Source: Bacteroidales bacterium (lineage in GTDB: Bacteria; Bacteroidota; Bacteroidia; Bacteroidales; WCHB1-69). From it: a stretch of 64,000 bases of DNA. The notes under the pieces are model-generated. The model searched no databases and was not told where the DNA came from. It saw only the letters and a program-made list of their open reading frames with translations. The stretch is from positions 1 through 64,000 of the forward strand of contig JAFXTS010000013.1 in NCBI GenBank assembly GCA_017535665.1, given 5' to 3'. The number at the start of each line of letters is the position of its first letter. Within the stretch, counting starts at the first letter, position 1. Below, in pieces: positions 1 to 8,645 of this stretch. The translations under genes were made by a program, and so were the position numbers.

Positions 1-943
1 CACCGCCACCGCCGGCACCATCGGTGCCAGAGAGACCCTGGGCTGCGGGAATGAAGTAATAACCCCATGTATAATTCACTGGGGTAGTGGGAGTAACGCC
101 GTTGGCACCGTTGCTGCCTGTGCCGCCCACCGAACCGGTATGGCCTGCCGAACCGCCCGAACCGCCGTAGCCGCCCGTGCCGCCGGAACCATTACCGCCG
201 GTAGTGCCCGTAACGCCTGAGTAGCCGCCCTGACTGTGGGTAACAGAGCCTTCGCCGCCGTTGCCGCCGCGCCCGCCGGTACGTACGCCCGAACCGACTG
301 CCGAGCCGCCGATACCTTCATCGTCGCCGTCGTTGGTCCACTCAGAGAGGCCACCGTCGCCGCCGCTGGAGCCGTTGTTGCCAGAAGCCCCCGCAGCACC
401 CGTGGTGCCGGAGATACCATCGCCGCCATTACCACAAAGCAATTCACAATCAATCAGTTGATTATCGTCAGCATCGCCGTTTATCAGCAACACGTAGGTG
501 GAAGCACCCTTGCCGGAATAGGCACGGTCGGCAGCGGTGGCCGAAGCCACAGCCATCCGCAGCCGGATGAGCGTCCAGTGGTTGGCGCCCATCGAGCGGA
601 AGGCAATCTTCTGGTTGTAGTCGAGCACCGACTGGAGGGCATCCACCGTGATGGTGGTGGCGAGGCCGTCGGGCTGCCACGTGGTGGCATCGAGGCCGCC
701 CTCGATGGTGAGGTTGCTGCGCAGGTCGAGCGTCTGGCTTTCGGCATAGTTGCCGGAAGCGACACGGATGACGGTGCCGTTGTCGTCGGCGAGGGCCAGT
801 GCGCGGGCAATGGTGCGGAGAGGTGCGGTGGCACTACCATCGGCAGCATCATCGCCCTGTGGAGCAACATAGAGGATTTGTTGCGCAAAAGCAACGCAAC
901 CGATCATCACCAAAAGTATTAATAAACTTACCTTTTTCATCAT
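1..943 (-). CDS. Secreted glycine-rich protein with probable right-handed beta-helix start (5' part only)
   Basis: The frame is open from the ATG pair at 941-943/938-940 on the minus strand to the window edge, giving at least 314 residues; the C-terminus lies outside. It opens with a signal peptide (MKKVSLLILL..., cut near AFAQ). It then has a DUF1565/parallel beta-helix-like start (LYVAPQGDDAADGS, then PLRTIARALALA), the usual opening of pectin-lyase-fold surface proteins. From about residue 185 it becomes an extreme Gly/Ser/Thr/Asn-rich tract of GGxGGxG type. A T9SS sorting domain could sit in the missing C-terminus, but this cannot be seen. A TACTTTTG box lies upstream. Start and secretion are well supported; substrate and function are unknown. 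Confidence 0.75.
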   Translation of the reverse strand, partial: MMKKVSLLILLVMIGCVAFAQQILYVAPQGDDAADGSATAPLRTIARALALADDNGTVIRVASGNYAESQTLDLRSNLTIEGGLDATTWQPDGLATTITVDALQSVLDYNQKIAFRSMGANHWTLIRLRMAVASATAADRAYSGKGASTYVLLINGDADDNQLIDCELLCGNGGDGISGTTGAAGASGNNGSSGGDGGLSEWTNDGDDEGIGGSAVGSGVRTGGRGGNGGEGSVTHSQGGYSGVTGTTGGNGSGGTGGYGGSGGSAGHTGSVGGTGSNGANGVTPTTPVNYTWGYYFIPAAQGLSGTDGAGGGG

Positions 944-979
944 TTACAATATATTAGATTCGTCTCAAAAATGGAGCGG

Positions 980-1008
980 CAAAAGTACAACAAAAAAATC
1001 AATCCAAA
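980..1008 (-). promoter_or_regulatory. Possible Bacteroidetes promoter of the Gly-rich protein gene
   Basis: On the minus strand there is a TACTTTTG (-7 type TAnnTTTG) at 987-980 and a TTTG at 1008-1005. The spacer is 17 bp, slightly shorter than the usual 19-21. It sits 37 bp before the start codon. Confidence 0.4.
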
Positions 1009-1087
1009 AGAAAATTTTCAAAATTTACATCTATTATTCTAATTTTCAATATAATAGATTTCTTAATAAAAGTTAATGAGAAATATT

Positions 1088-1118
1088 TTTGATAATCCAT
1101 AAAAAAAATGTAACTTTG
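1088..1118 (+). promoter_or_regulatory. Bacteroidetes-type promoter of the kce-like gene
   Basis: TTTG (1088-1091), a 19-bp spacer and TAACTTTG (1111-1118) match the -33/-7 consensus of Bacteroidetes housekeeping promoters. It lies 58 bp upstream of the kce-like start. No Shine-Dalgarno sequence is visible between them. Confidence 0.65.
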
Positions 1119-1176
1119 CCCACTTTTTAAAAGGTGAAATAGAATATTATAAATAATTAAAAATCAAAAAAATAAT

Positions 1177-2013
1177 ATGGAAAAACTGATTATCACAGCC
1201 GCTATTTGCGGAGCAGAAGTCACGAAAGAGCAGAACCCTGCTGTACCTTATACTGTAGAAGAGATCGTTCGCGAGGCCAAGTCGGCGGTGGATGCCGGTG
1301 CCGCGATTGTGCATTTGCATGTGCGTTTTGACGATGGCACGCCCACCCAGAGCCGCGAGCGTTTCCAGGAGTGCGAGGAGGCTATTTACAAGGCATGTCC
1401 CGACGTGATTCTGATTCCCTCCACTGGTGGTGCTGTGGGCATGACTCCCGACGAGCGTTTGCAATCGACCGACACCACTCCTATTCCGGAGATGGCCACT
1501 TTGGACTGTGGTACCTGCAACTTCGGCGATGAGATTTTCGACAACACGATGCCGACGATGCGTGCTTTTGGCAAGCGCATGATCGAGCGCGGCATCAAGC
1601 CCGAATACGAGTGCTTTGAGATGGGTCATTTGGACACCATCTTGACGATGGCCCGCAAAGGTCAGGTGCCCGGTGCGCCGATGCAGTTCAACTTCGTGCT
1701 GGGTGTTCCCGGCTGTACGCCGGCTACGGTGGCGAACCTCTGCTGGCTGGTGAATGCCATTCCGGCAGGCAGCACCTGGACGGTGACCGGCATTGGCCGT
1801 CATGCTTTCCCGATGGCTGCTGCGGCTATCGCCATGGGCGGCAACGTGCGCGTGGGCTTCGAGGACAACCTGAACCTGGCGAAGGGCGTTCCGGCCAAAT
1901 CGAACGGCGAACTGGTGGCCAAGGTAGTCCGTCTGGCCAAGGAGCTTGGCCGCGAGGTGGCCACCTCCGACGAGGCACGTGTCATTCTGGGACTTCCTGC
2001 CAGAAAAAAATAA
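1177..2013 (+). CDS. kce: 3-keto-5-aminohexanoate cleavage enzyme-like (BKACE family)
   Basis: This is a 278-residue TIM-barrel protein of the BKACE (DUF849) family. Family members cleave beta-keto acids with acetyl-CoA to a CoA thioester plus acetoacetate; Kce does this in lysine fermentation. The metal-binding residues known for Kce are visible: Glu14 (in CGAEV), His46 and His48 (HLHVR) and Glu229 (GFEDN). PSTGG (81-85) and GVPGC (176-180) are typical. It has its own promoter and is followed 33 bp later by a short-chain dehydrogenase, so the two are probably co-transcribed. Family membership is firm. The exact beta-keto acid is not, because BKACE enzymes vary in substrate and no kamA, kamDE, kdd or kal lies next to it. 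Confidence 0.85.
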   Translation: MEKLIITAAICGAEVTKEQNPAVPYTVEEIVREAKSAVDAGAAIVHLHVRFDDGTPTQSRERFQECEEAIYKACPDVILIPSTGGAVGMTPDERLQSTDTTPIPEMATLDCGTCNFGDEIFDNTMPTMRAFGKRMIERGIKPEYECFEMGHLDTILTMARKGQVPGAPMQFNFVLGVPGCTPATVANLCWLVNAIPAGSTWTVTGIGRHAFPMAAAAIAMGGNVRVGFEDNLNLAKGVPAKSNGELVAKVVRLAKELGREVATSDEARVILGLPARKK

Positions 2014-2046
2014 TCACAACGACCGTTCCGACAAAAGGGAAATAGT

Positions 2047-2895
2047 ATGTCAAAAGTCGCAATCATCACCGGTGCCGATGGCGGCATGGGGCAGGAGCAT
2101 GTGAAGGCGGTTAGCAAGGCCGGCTATGAGGTCGTGATGGCGTGTCGCAACCCACAGAAGGCATGGCCCATCTGCAAGGAGCTCATCGCCAAGACGCACA
2201 ACACGAACATCCGTGTCATGAAACTCGACCTCGCCTCTTTTGCCAGCATCTACGCTTTTGTGGAGGAGATCCGCCAGCAATTTACGCATGTGGACCTTCT
2301 GCTCAACAATGCGGGCAGGCTCTGCCACCAGCTGGAGGTGACCGCCGACGGCGTAGAGATGACCGTCGGGGTGAACTACCTCGGCCACTATCTGCTGACC
2401 AGACAGCTCTTACCACTGATTCCGCCGGGCAGCCGCATCGTGAACATGGTGTCGCTCACCATCCGCTACGGCAAGGTCGATCACGACATCTTCACCCCCG
2501 TTCCGGCCCAAAAGTTCAACCGTTTCACCGCCTATTCCGACTCCAAGTTGGCGTTGCTGTATTTCACGCTGGACCTAGCCGAGGAGCTGAAAGACAAGAA
2601 CATACTGGTGAACTGCGCCGATCCGGGCATCGTGAGCACCAACATCATACGGCAGGGCAACATCGTGGTGGACAAGATGTGCGACTGGTTCTTCCGGCCC
2701 ATCATCTACAAGCCTGCGAAGGGGGCCAGCACCATGATTCATCTGGCGCTCTCGCCCGATATCACCTGCACGGGAAAATGTTTTGCCCGGAAAAAGCCTG
2801 TGCGGTTGAAAAAGAAGATGATTGAAAATCCCTACCGACAGCAGTTGCACGACAAGACGGAGGAACTGATTGGGAAATTGAAAATGGGAAAATGA
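2047..2895 (+). CDS. Short-chain dehydrogenase/reductase
   Basis: This 282-residue NAD(P)-binding Rossmann protein of the classical SDR family resembles the retinol-dehydrogenase/WWOX-like branch. The nucleotide motif TGADGGMG is at 8-15, NNAG at 87-90, the catalytic Ser at 136, and the Tyr/Lys pair at 163 and 167 (YSDSK). The substrate is unknown. It follows kce by 33 bp and is likely in the same transcript. The last residues (IGKLKMGK) are encoded by an A/G-rich tract that continues into the downstream palindrome and tandem repeat. The C-terminus may therefore have been rewritten by that repetitive element. Confidence 0.85.
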   Translation: MSKVAIITGADGGMGQEHVKAVSKAGYEVVMACRNPQKAWPICKELIAKTHNTNIRVMKLDLASFASIYAFVEEIRQQFTHVDLLLNNAGRLCHQLEVTADGVEMTVGVNYLGHYLLTRQLLPLIPPGSRIVNMVSLTIRYGKVDHDIFTPVPAQKFNRFTAYSDSKLALLYFTLDLAEELKDKNILVNCADPGIVSTNIIRQGNIVVDKMCDWFFRPIIYKPAKGASTMIHLALSPDITCTGKCFARKKPVRLKKKMIENPYRQQLHDKTEELIGKLKMGK

Positions 2896-2906
2896 AAATG
2901 GAAAAT

Positions 2907-2934
2907 GTAGAGACGTAGCGCGCTACGTCTCTAC
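2907..2934. repeat. Perfect 28-bp palindrome (REP-like)
   Basis: A 14-bp arm starting GTAGAGACG is followed directly by its exact reverse complement, with no loop. It lies 11 bp after the SDR stop and just before a tandem repeat. Similar GAGACG-type palindromes are scattered in Bacteroidetes and cyanobacterial genomes. As RNA it would form a strong hairpin, but no T-tract follows, so it is more likely a dispersed REP-like element than a terminator. Confidence 0.8.
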
Positions 2935-2936
2935 GC

Positions 2937-2991
2937 TCAACGAATCAACGCATCAACAAATCAACAATTCAACGCATCAACAATTCAACGA

Positions 2992-2992
<1 letters not shown>
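2937..2992. repeat. Seven tandem 8-bp repeats (TCAAC + 3 variable bases) ending on the sufC start codon
   Basis: Seven units of exactly 8 bp (TCAACGAA, TCAACGCA, TCAACAAA, TCAACAAT, TCAACGCA, TCAACAAT, TCAACGAA) run without interruption. The last base of unit seven is the A of the sufC ATG. The whole sufC leader is therefore repeat DNA with no ribosome binding site. Slippage here would change the sufC leader length. Confidence 0.85.
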
Positions 2993-3756
<764 letters not shown>

Positions 3757-3757
3757 G

Positions 3758-4984
3758 ATGACAAAAGAAGAAAAGCTTATCATCGACCAGTGTATGGCCG
3801 ACCTCTCCCAATGGAAAGTACAGGACCAGCCTGCCCCGTACCGCCCGGTGGAGGAGTATTTCCACTGCAAAGTCAAAGACATCGACACGCAGATGTGCAT
3901 CTTCCTGAACGGCTGGTACGTGCATGACAATATGCCGCTGACCATTTCACCGGAAGGAGTGATTGTAGGCTCTCTGACGGAAGCGGCACAACGCTTTCCC
4001 GAAAAAGTACTCCCCTACCTCAACCAAAAATCGCTTCCCAAAGAAGATGACCTCTCGGTGCTCAACCGTCAGCGTTACAACGATGGACTTTTTGTTTATG
4101 TTCCTGAAAATGTGACCGTTGAAAAGCCCATCCAGCTCATCTCCCTCACCGACTCGCCCGACGAACTGATGATCAACAACCGCCATCTCATCGTTTTGGA
4201 GAAAAATGCGGAATTGTCGTTCGTGCAATGCGACGACTCCATCCAGTTCAAAAAGAGTTTCATCAACAATGTCACCCAGATTCATCTGGCGGAGGATGCT
4301 CGTCTTTCCTATTATAAAATGGAAAACAAGAATCCCGAGTCGATGCTGTTCAATGAGGTGGATGTGGAGCAGAAGGCGCATTCGCAGTTCTATTCCAACG
4401 CGATGACCTTCAATACGGGTTATTTGAGAAGCCGCATCAACGTGCTGCTCACCGAGCCGTTTGCCTCCGCCACGATGCATGGTCTGTATTTGGTAGACCG
4501 CCAGCAGCATGTTGACACACAGGTGTTTGTGGACCACCAGGTGCCCAACTGCGAGAGTCACCAGCTGTACAAGGGCATTGTGGATGACTCGGCAAAGGCC
4601 AATTTCTTGGGACATGTGGTGGTACGTCCGGATGCGCAGCGCACGCTGGCCGACCAGACCAACCGCAATATCACCCTCACCGACACGGCGCACGTCACCT
4701 CGCGGCCGTTCTTGGAAATCTATGCCGATGATGTGAAGTGCAACCACGGCACCACAGTGGGACAGCTGGATGACGACGCGATGTTCTACCTCCGCACCCG
4801 CGGCATCTGCGAGCGCAACGCCCGTATGCTGCTGATGTTCGCTTTCGCAAATGAGATTGCCAACAACATCAAGATTGACTCATTGCGCGAGCGTTATCTG
4901 GTGATGATTCGCAAACGGCTCAATGGCGAGCTGACCATCTGCGACCAATGCGTGTTGCACTGTCCACACTTGGTGAACGGTTAA
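3758..4984 (+). CDS. sufD: Fe-S cluster assembly protein SufD
   Basis: This 408-residue SufBD-family beta-helix protein is a scaffold partner of SufB and SufC. The family core is visible in the central and C-terminal part: SHQLYKGIVDDSAKANFLG, the DAQRT segment and KCNHGTTVGQLDDDAMFYLRTRGI, which carries the conserved His. It lies 1 bp after sufC. The usual next gene, the cysteine desulfurase sufS, does not follow; an unrelated secreted protein comes next. SufB and SufS must be encoded elsewhere if the system works. Confidence 0.92.
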   Translation: MTKEEKLIIDQCMADLSQWKVQDQPAPYRPVEEYFHCKVKDIDTQMCIFLNGWYVHDNMPLTISPEGVIVGSLTEAAQRFPEKVLPYLNQKSLPKEDDLSVLNRQRYNDGLFVYVPENVTVEKPIQLISLTDSPDELMINNRHLIVLEKNAELSFVQCDDSIQFKKSFINNVTQIHLAEDARLSYYKMENKNPESMLFNEVDVEQKAHSQFYSNAMTFNTGYLRSRINVLLTEPFASATMHGLYLVDRQQHVDTQVFVDHQVPNCESHQLYKGIVDDSAKANFLGHVVVRPDAQRTLADQTNRNITLTDTAHVTSRPFLEIYADDVKCNHGTTVGQLDDDAMFYLRTRGICERNARMLLMFAFANEIANNIKIDSLRERYLVMIRKRLNGELTICDQCVLHCPHLVNG

Positions 4985-5002
4985 CCGAATTTTTATCCCG
5001 CC

Positions 5003-6481
5003 ATGAAACGCCGACTTCTCCCCTACCTCATGATGCTTTTCGGGTGGCTGTTGCTGCCGGGGATGCTGGTGGCGCAGTCGGATGCGCCTTTGCGCGTGGA
5101 GTTTCCCGCCGCCAAAGACCAGCACGACTACAACATGGCCGTTGCCGACACCATGGGGCTGTTCGTCTTCTACGATGCCGGCAGCATTAGCGTGGATACC
5201 AACCGTTGGATTTGCCTGCATTATGACACTAACCTTGTGAAAATCAACACTTCCAACATCAAACTTCCACCGCTGACTGATTTTGTCGCATCGGATTACT
5301 GCGATGGTATTCTCTATCTTCTTTTGCAAAAAAGAATGCCCAAAAAGTCGCCGCCGCGCACTTTCATCGTAGCCATCACACCAGAAAAACGCACTTTTGA
5401 AGTGTCGGAAATTGACGGGATACAGGCCAACGACCTGTCGGGAATTTACGCGACGGACGGACAGTTGCTGTTGCTGGCCACGGACTCCAAATCCGACCTC
5501 GTGTATTTCTACCAGCCATCGTTACACCAGCTGACCACACTCAGCGACATCTTCAGTTACCAAGTGGAATTCTGCACGGCAGACACGGCCGCCCGCCGGT
5601 GGCTCATCGGGCTGCACCAAGTCACCAGCGCACAGGGCGACCTGTTCCTGTACGAATACAGCTGGGCCGACGGGAGCGCGAACCTCACCCGCTTTCCGCA
5701 GCAGTTGCCCGACCACACCAACGTGCTGTGTCAGACCGCCCGCGCCTTCCCTCTCAACGCCGACACCGTTCTGCTGCTCGGCACCTACAACAACCTCTCC
5801 GACCGGCATTCGGTCAACCTGCACTCGGGCGTTTACTCGGTGCTTTTCAGCCATCACCAGTTCGACACCCTTCAGACCTACAACTTCACCAGTCTCAAGA
5901 GCGGCAGCGCCGCCAACACGCCCAATGCCAACCTCAACCTGCAACTGCAACTCGGCGCATCCACTTGTACATCAGAGCAATACAGCATCGTGTCGGAAGT
6001 CTATTATCCCGACTACAGTTACACCTACAACAATCATTACAACGATTACAACTACTACAGTTCGGCACCCACCACCGTCTTCCTCGGCTACCAGTTTGTA
6101 AACGCCTACATCACCACTTTCGACCAGACGGGGCATCTGCTGTGGGACCATTATTTCCCGCTCACCTCCATCAGCAACATGCAACTGGGACCTGTTGTAA
6201 GCCTCTCCTACACCGAAGAGGACGCGCTCATCTATTACGCTCGTAACAATAGGATTTTCAGTACTTTAATCAATGGATATGAGACATTAGAGAAACTCAC
6301 CTCCATGAACATCGAGACCATGAGCACCCGCGATGTGGTGGAATACAACCAAGGCACAGAGATGCAGCGCTGGTATGGCGACAACTTTTTGGTGAGCGGA
6401 TACCAATATCTTCGCAACCGCGACAAAGCCACCAAAGCCAAACGTTTTGTATTCTTTATCAATAAATTAGAATACCGATAA
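5003..6481 (+). CDS. Secreted protein of unknown function
   Basis: This is a 492-residue protein with an N-terminal signal peptide (about 1-25, ending MLVAQ). I recognise no domain. The body alternates beta-strand-like segments with many D/N/S/T residues, which suggests a beta-propeller-like extracellular protein, but no clear repeat could be aligned. An unusual Tyr/Asn-rich stretch (about residues 333-353, near 6000-6062) contains ten Tyr. It starts 18 bp after sufD and is followed after 3 bp by the LRR gene, so these two secreted proteins are probably co-translated. The C-terminus has no obvious sorting domain. Confidence 0.7.
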   Translation: MKRRLLPYLMMLFGWLLLPGMLVAQSDAPLRVEFPAAKDQHDYNMAVADTMGLFVFYDAGSISVDTNRWICLHYDTNLVKINTSNIKLPPLTDFVASDYCDGILYLLLQKRMPKKSPPRTFIVAITPEKRTFEVSEIDGIQANDLSGIYATDGQLLLLATDSKSDLVYFYQPSLHQLTTLSDIFSYQVEFCTADTAARRWLIGLHQVTSAQGDLFLYEYSWADGSANLTRFPQQLPDHTNVLCQTARAFPLNADTVLLLGTYNNLSDRHSVNLHSGVYSVLFSHHQFDTLQTYNFTSLKSGSAANTPNANLNLQLQLGASTCTSEQYSIVSEVYYPDYSYTYNNHYNDYNYYSSAPTTVFLGYQFVNAYITTFDQTGHLLWDHYFPLTSISNMQLGPVVSLSYTEEDALIYYARNNRIFSTLINGYETLEKLTSMNIETMSTRDVVEYNQGTEMQRWYGDNFLVSGYQYLRNRDKATKAKRFVFFINKLEYR

Positions 6482-6484
6482 ACC

Positions 6485-7099
6485 ATGCTGCGCCACACCA
6501 TTCTTCCGATTCTTTTACTGATATTTTGCACCACGGTGGCGCAAGGTCAGTTGTTGAGCGATGCGGAGTTGAAGAAGAAACCTGTGTTCACCTCGATTGA
6601 AGAGGCTGCAAAATCGCCAGAGGAGGTTTACCGGATGAAACTGAAAATCAAGGCCGACTCTTTGCCCGACGAGTTGTTCCAGTTCACCAATTTGCAGGAG
6701 TTGGTGGTGGCGAGATGCAAGCTGAGCACCCTCAACACCCGGATTGGCGAACTCACGCAGTTGCAGCGGTTGGATGTGTCGGCCAACCACTTGGTGGCGT
6801 TGCCGGAAAGTCTGTGTCAGCTGAGAAACCTCAAAGAGCTGATTATCAACCGCAACATCATCGCCGCGCTGCCGGATGGCATCGGCATGATGGAGAGTTT
6901 GGAATACATTGATGCTTGGAGCAACCCGCTGTATGTGTTGCCCGAAAGCATTGCCGCCCTGCGCGGTGTGCTGAAGGAAATAGACCTCCACCAGGTGGAA
7001 CTGAGGGATGAAGAGTTAGAGGCAATGGAGAAACTGTTGCCCGAGACCAAGATCGGGTACACCTCCACCTGCGACTGTCACGGCACGCGCGACAAGTAG
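6485..7099 (+). CDS. Secreted leucine-rich-repeat protein
   Basis: This 204-residue protein begins with a signal peptide (about 1-21). Five or so leucine-rich repeats of the bacterial 23-residue type lie at residues 60-165, for example LPDELFQFTNLQELVV, IGELTQLQRLDVSANHLVALP and LCQLRNLKELIINRNIIAALP. The C-terminus ends with a Cys-containing STCDCHG segment. LRRs usually bind proteins or peptides; no enzymatic domain is present. It is 3 bp downstream of the unknown secreted protein. Its stop codon directly abuts the stop codon of convergent ftsY with no base between. Confidence 0.85.
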   Translation: MLRHTILPILLLIFCTTVAQGQLLSDAELKKKPVFTSIEEAAKSPEEVYRMKLKIKADSLPDELFQFTNLQELVVARCKLSTLNTRIGELTQLQRLDVSANHLVALPESLCQLRNLKELIINRNIIAALPDGIGMMESLEYIDAWSNPLYVLPESIAALRGVLKEIDLHQVELRDEELEAMEKLLPETKIGYTSTCDCHGTRDK

Positions 7100-8059
7100 T
7101 TAGGCTTCTGGGAAGAAGGAGTCCACGAACTCGCTGCGGTTGAAGACTTGCAGCTGGTCGATTTTTTCGCCCACCCCGATATACTTGACCGGAATCTTGA
7201 ACTGATGGGAGATGCCGATGACGACACCACCCTTGGCGGTTCCGTCGAGTTTGGTGATGGCGAGGGCGTTGACCTCGGTGGCAGCGGTGAACTGCTTGGC
7301 CTGTTCAATCGCATTCTGGCCGGTAGAGCCGTCGAGCACGAGCAGCACCTCGTCGGGGGTGTCGGGCAGCAGTTTGCCGATCACATTTTTGATCTTGGAG
7401 AGCTCGCGCATCAGGTTAGACTTGTTGTGGAGGCGGCCTGCGGTGTCGATGATGACGACATCGCACTTTTTGGCGATGGCCGACTTGACAGTGTCGTAGG
7501 CCACGGCGGCGGGATCGGCGCCCATAGGCTGTACCACAATAGGCACGCCGGCGCGTTCGGCCCACACCTCAAGCTGATCAACGGCGGCGGCACGGAAAGT
7601 GTCGGCAGCACCGAGCATGACCGAATAGCCCTTATTCTTGAACTGGTAGGCCAACTTGCCGATGGTGGTGGTTTTGCCGGCGCCGTTCACTCCGACAACC
7701 ATGATGACATACGGACGGCCCAGGTTGGCCGGGATGGAAAAGTCGGTCTGGTCCTCCTGATTGTTCTCCATGAGCAAAGCAGCAATCTCCTCACGCAGAA
7801 TCATTTGCAACTGACCTGTTCCCAGATACTTGTCGCGAGACACGCGAGATTCAATCCGCTCAATGATGGTCAGCGTGGTTTCCACACCCACATCCGAAGT
7901 CACCAAAACCTCCTCCAGATTGTCCAGAACCTCATCATCAACCTTCGACTTGCCCACGACCGTTTTGGCCAATTTGGCGAAAAAACTCTCCTTCGACTTT
8001 TCAAGTCCTTTATTCAGTTCTTCTTTCTTTTCTTTAGAAAAAATAGAGAAAAATCCCAT
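7100..8059 (-). CDS. ftsY: Signal recognition particle receptor FtsY
   Basis: FtsY is the GTPase receptor that docks the SRP-ribosome complex at the inner membrane. The start at 8059 (MGFFSIFSKEKKEELNKGL) gives 319 residues. A longer reading from 8125 would pass through the promoter and is not credible. The NG domain is complete: GVNGAGKTTTIGKLA (P-loop), DTFRAAAVDQLEVW, DTAGRLHNKSNLM and TKLDGTAKGG. The acidic A domain is short, as is common in Bacteroidetes. A strong promoter lies 24 bp upstream. The 3' end meets the LRR gene tail to tail with zero spacing. Confidence 0.95.
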   Translation of the reverse strand: MGFFSIFSKEKKEELNKGLEKSKESFFAKLAKTVVGKSKVDDEVLDNLEEVLVTSDVGVETTLTIIERIESRVSRDKYLGTGQLQMILREEIAALLMENNQEDQTDFSIPANLGRPYVIMVVGVNGAGKTTTIGKLAYQFKNKGYSVMLGAADTFRAAAVDQLEVWAERAGVPIVVQPMGADPAAVAYDTVKSAIAKKCDVVIIDTAGRLHNKSNLMRELSKIKNVIGKLLPDTPDEVLLVLDGSTGQNAIEQAKQFTAATEVNALAITKLDGTAKGGVVIGISHQFKIPVKYIGVGEKIDQLQVFNRSEFVDSFFPEA

Positions 8060-8082
8060 AAACACAATTTTAGAAATTCGCT

Positions 8083-8115
8083 GCAAAGATACAAAAATCT
8101 GCGCCAATACACAAA
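8083..8115 (-). promoter_or_regulatory. Bacteroidetes-type promoter of ftsY
   Basis: On the minus strand TTTG (8115-8112), a 20-bp spacer and TATCTTTG (8091-8084, followed by C at 8083) match the consensus closely. The distance to the ftsY ATG is about 24 bp. This placement rules out the longer ftsY start at 8125. Confidence 0.75.
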
Positions 8116-8171
8116 GCATCAGCAATAAATTTAAAATTGAGCAAAATGTGCTGAAATCCGAAAAAAATTAT

Positions 8172-8179
8172 TATTTTTG
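8172..8179 (+). promoter_or_regulatory. -7 box upstream of small lipoprotein and buk
   Basis: TATTTTTG matches the Bacteroidetes -7 motif. The best -33 candidate is a weak TGTG at 8147-8150 with a 21-bp spacer. It lies 35 bp before the lipoprotein start. Confidence 0.5.
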
Positions 8180-8214
8180 CGCTTTCAAAGAAAAACAATA
8201 AATTCCTTATTATT

Positions 8215-8619
8215 ATGAAAAAATATTTCATCACGTTATTTGTGGGCATCCTATTAGTTTTAATTTCGGGATGCACGAAATTTGAACCTGCCACCGTTGA
8301 CGCTTCTGTCACCCCCATCCTTTATCCGGGCACCTGCATCATGGACTGCAAAGGCACCATCACAGAGAATGGTGGATGCAAATACTTCAACGAGGTGGGC
8401 TTCCTGTTCAGTCTCACCCCCGAACCCACCTACAAAGCGGATGGCGTGACTACCATCGCTATGGAGGAGCATGACGGGAAGAGCACGACCTTCAACCTCA
8501 CCTACAACGGCGCCATGCTCGACACCGTGTATTACGTGCGCGCATACGTTTGCACCAACGCCGGCACCGGCTATAGCGAGGTCAAAATCATTCCCACCCA
8601 CGAATCAACCGCAGAATAA
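8215..8619 (+). CDS. Small lipoprotein with fibronectin-like fold
   Basis: This 134-residue protein has a lipoprotein signal ending LISGC, with the lipid-anchored Cys at 20. The mature part resembles the Bacteroidetes Fn3-like module that ends 'DTVYYVRAYVCTNAGTGYSE'. The same module recurs in the larger lipoprotein at 16019. It precedes the butyrate kinase gene by 26 bp and probably shares its promoter, although the products have no obvious link. Function unknown. Confidence 0.75.
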   Translation: MKKYFITLFVGILLVLISGCTKFEPATVDASVTPILYPGTCIMDCKGTITENGGCKYFNEVGFLFSLTPEPTYKADGVTTIAMEEHDGKSTTFNLTYNGAMLDTVYYVRAYVCTNAGTGYSEVKIIPTHESTAE

Positions 8620-8645
8620 TCACCATTAAACCTAAAATATTTATA

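Noticed and set aside
236-922. Plus-strand ORF of 228 codons at the window start
   Set aside because: It lies antisense to the Gly-rich secreted protein, which has a proper signal peptide and start on the minus strand.
1147-1803. Minus-strand ORF of 218 codons opposite the kce-like gene
   Set aside because: The plus strand encodes a complete BKACE protein with its metal ligands; the minus frame has no recognisable motif.
2907-2934. Rho-independent terminator of the SDR gene
   Set aside because: The 28-bp palindrome has no loop and no T-tract; a dispersed REP-like element is more likely.
8060-8125. Longer FtsY start at 8125
   Set aside because: The extra 22 codons overlap a consensus promoter of ftsY; the family N-terminus starts at 8059.
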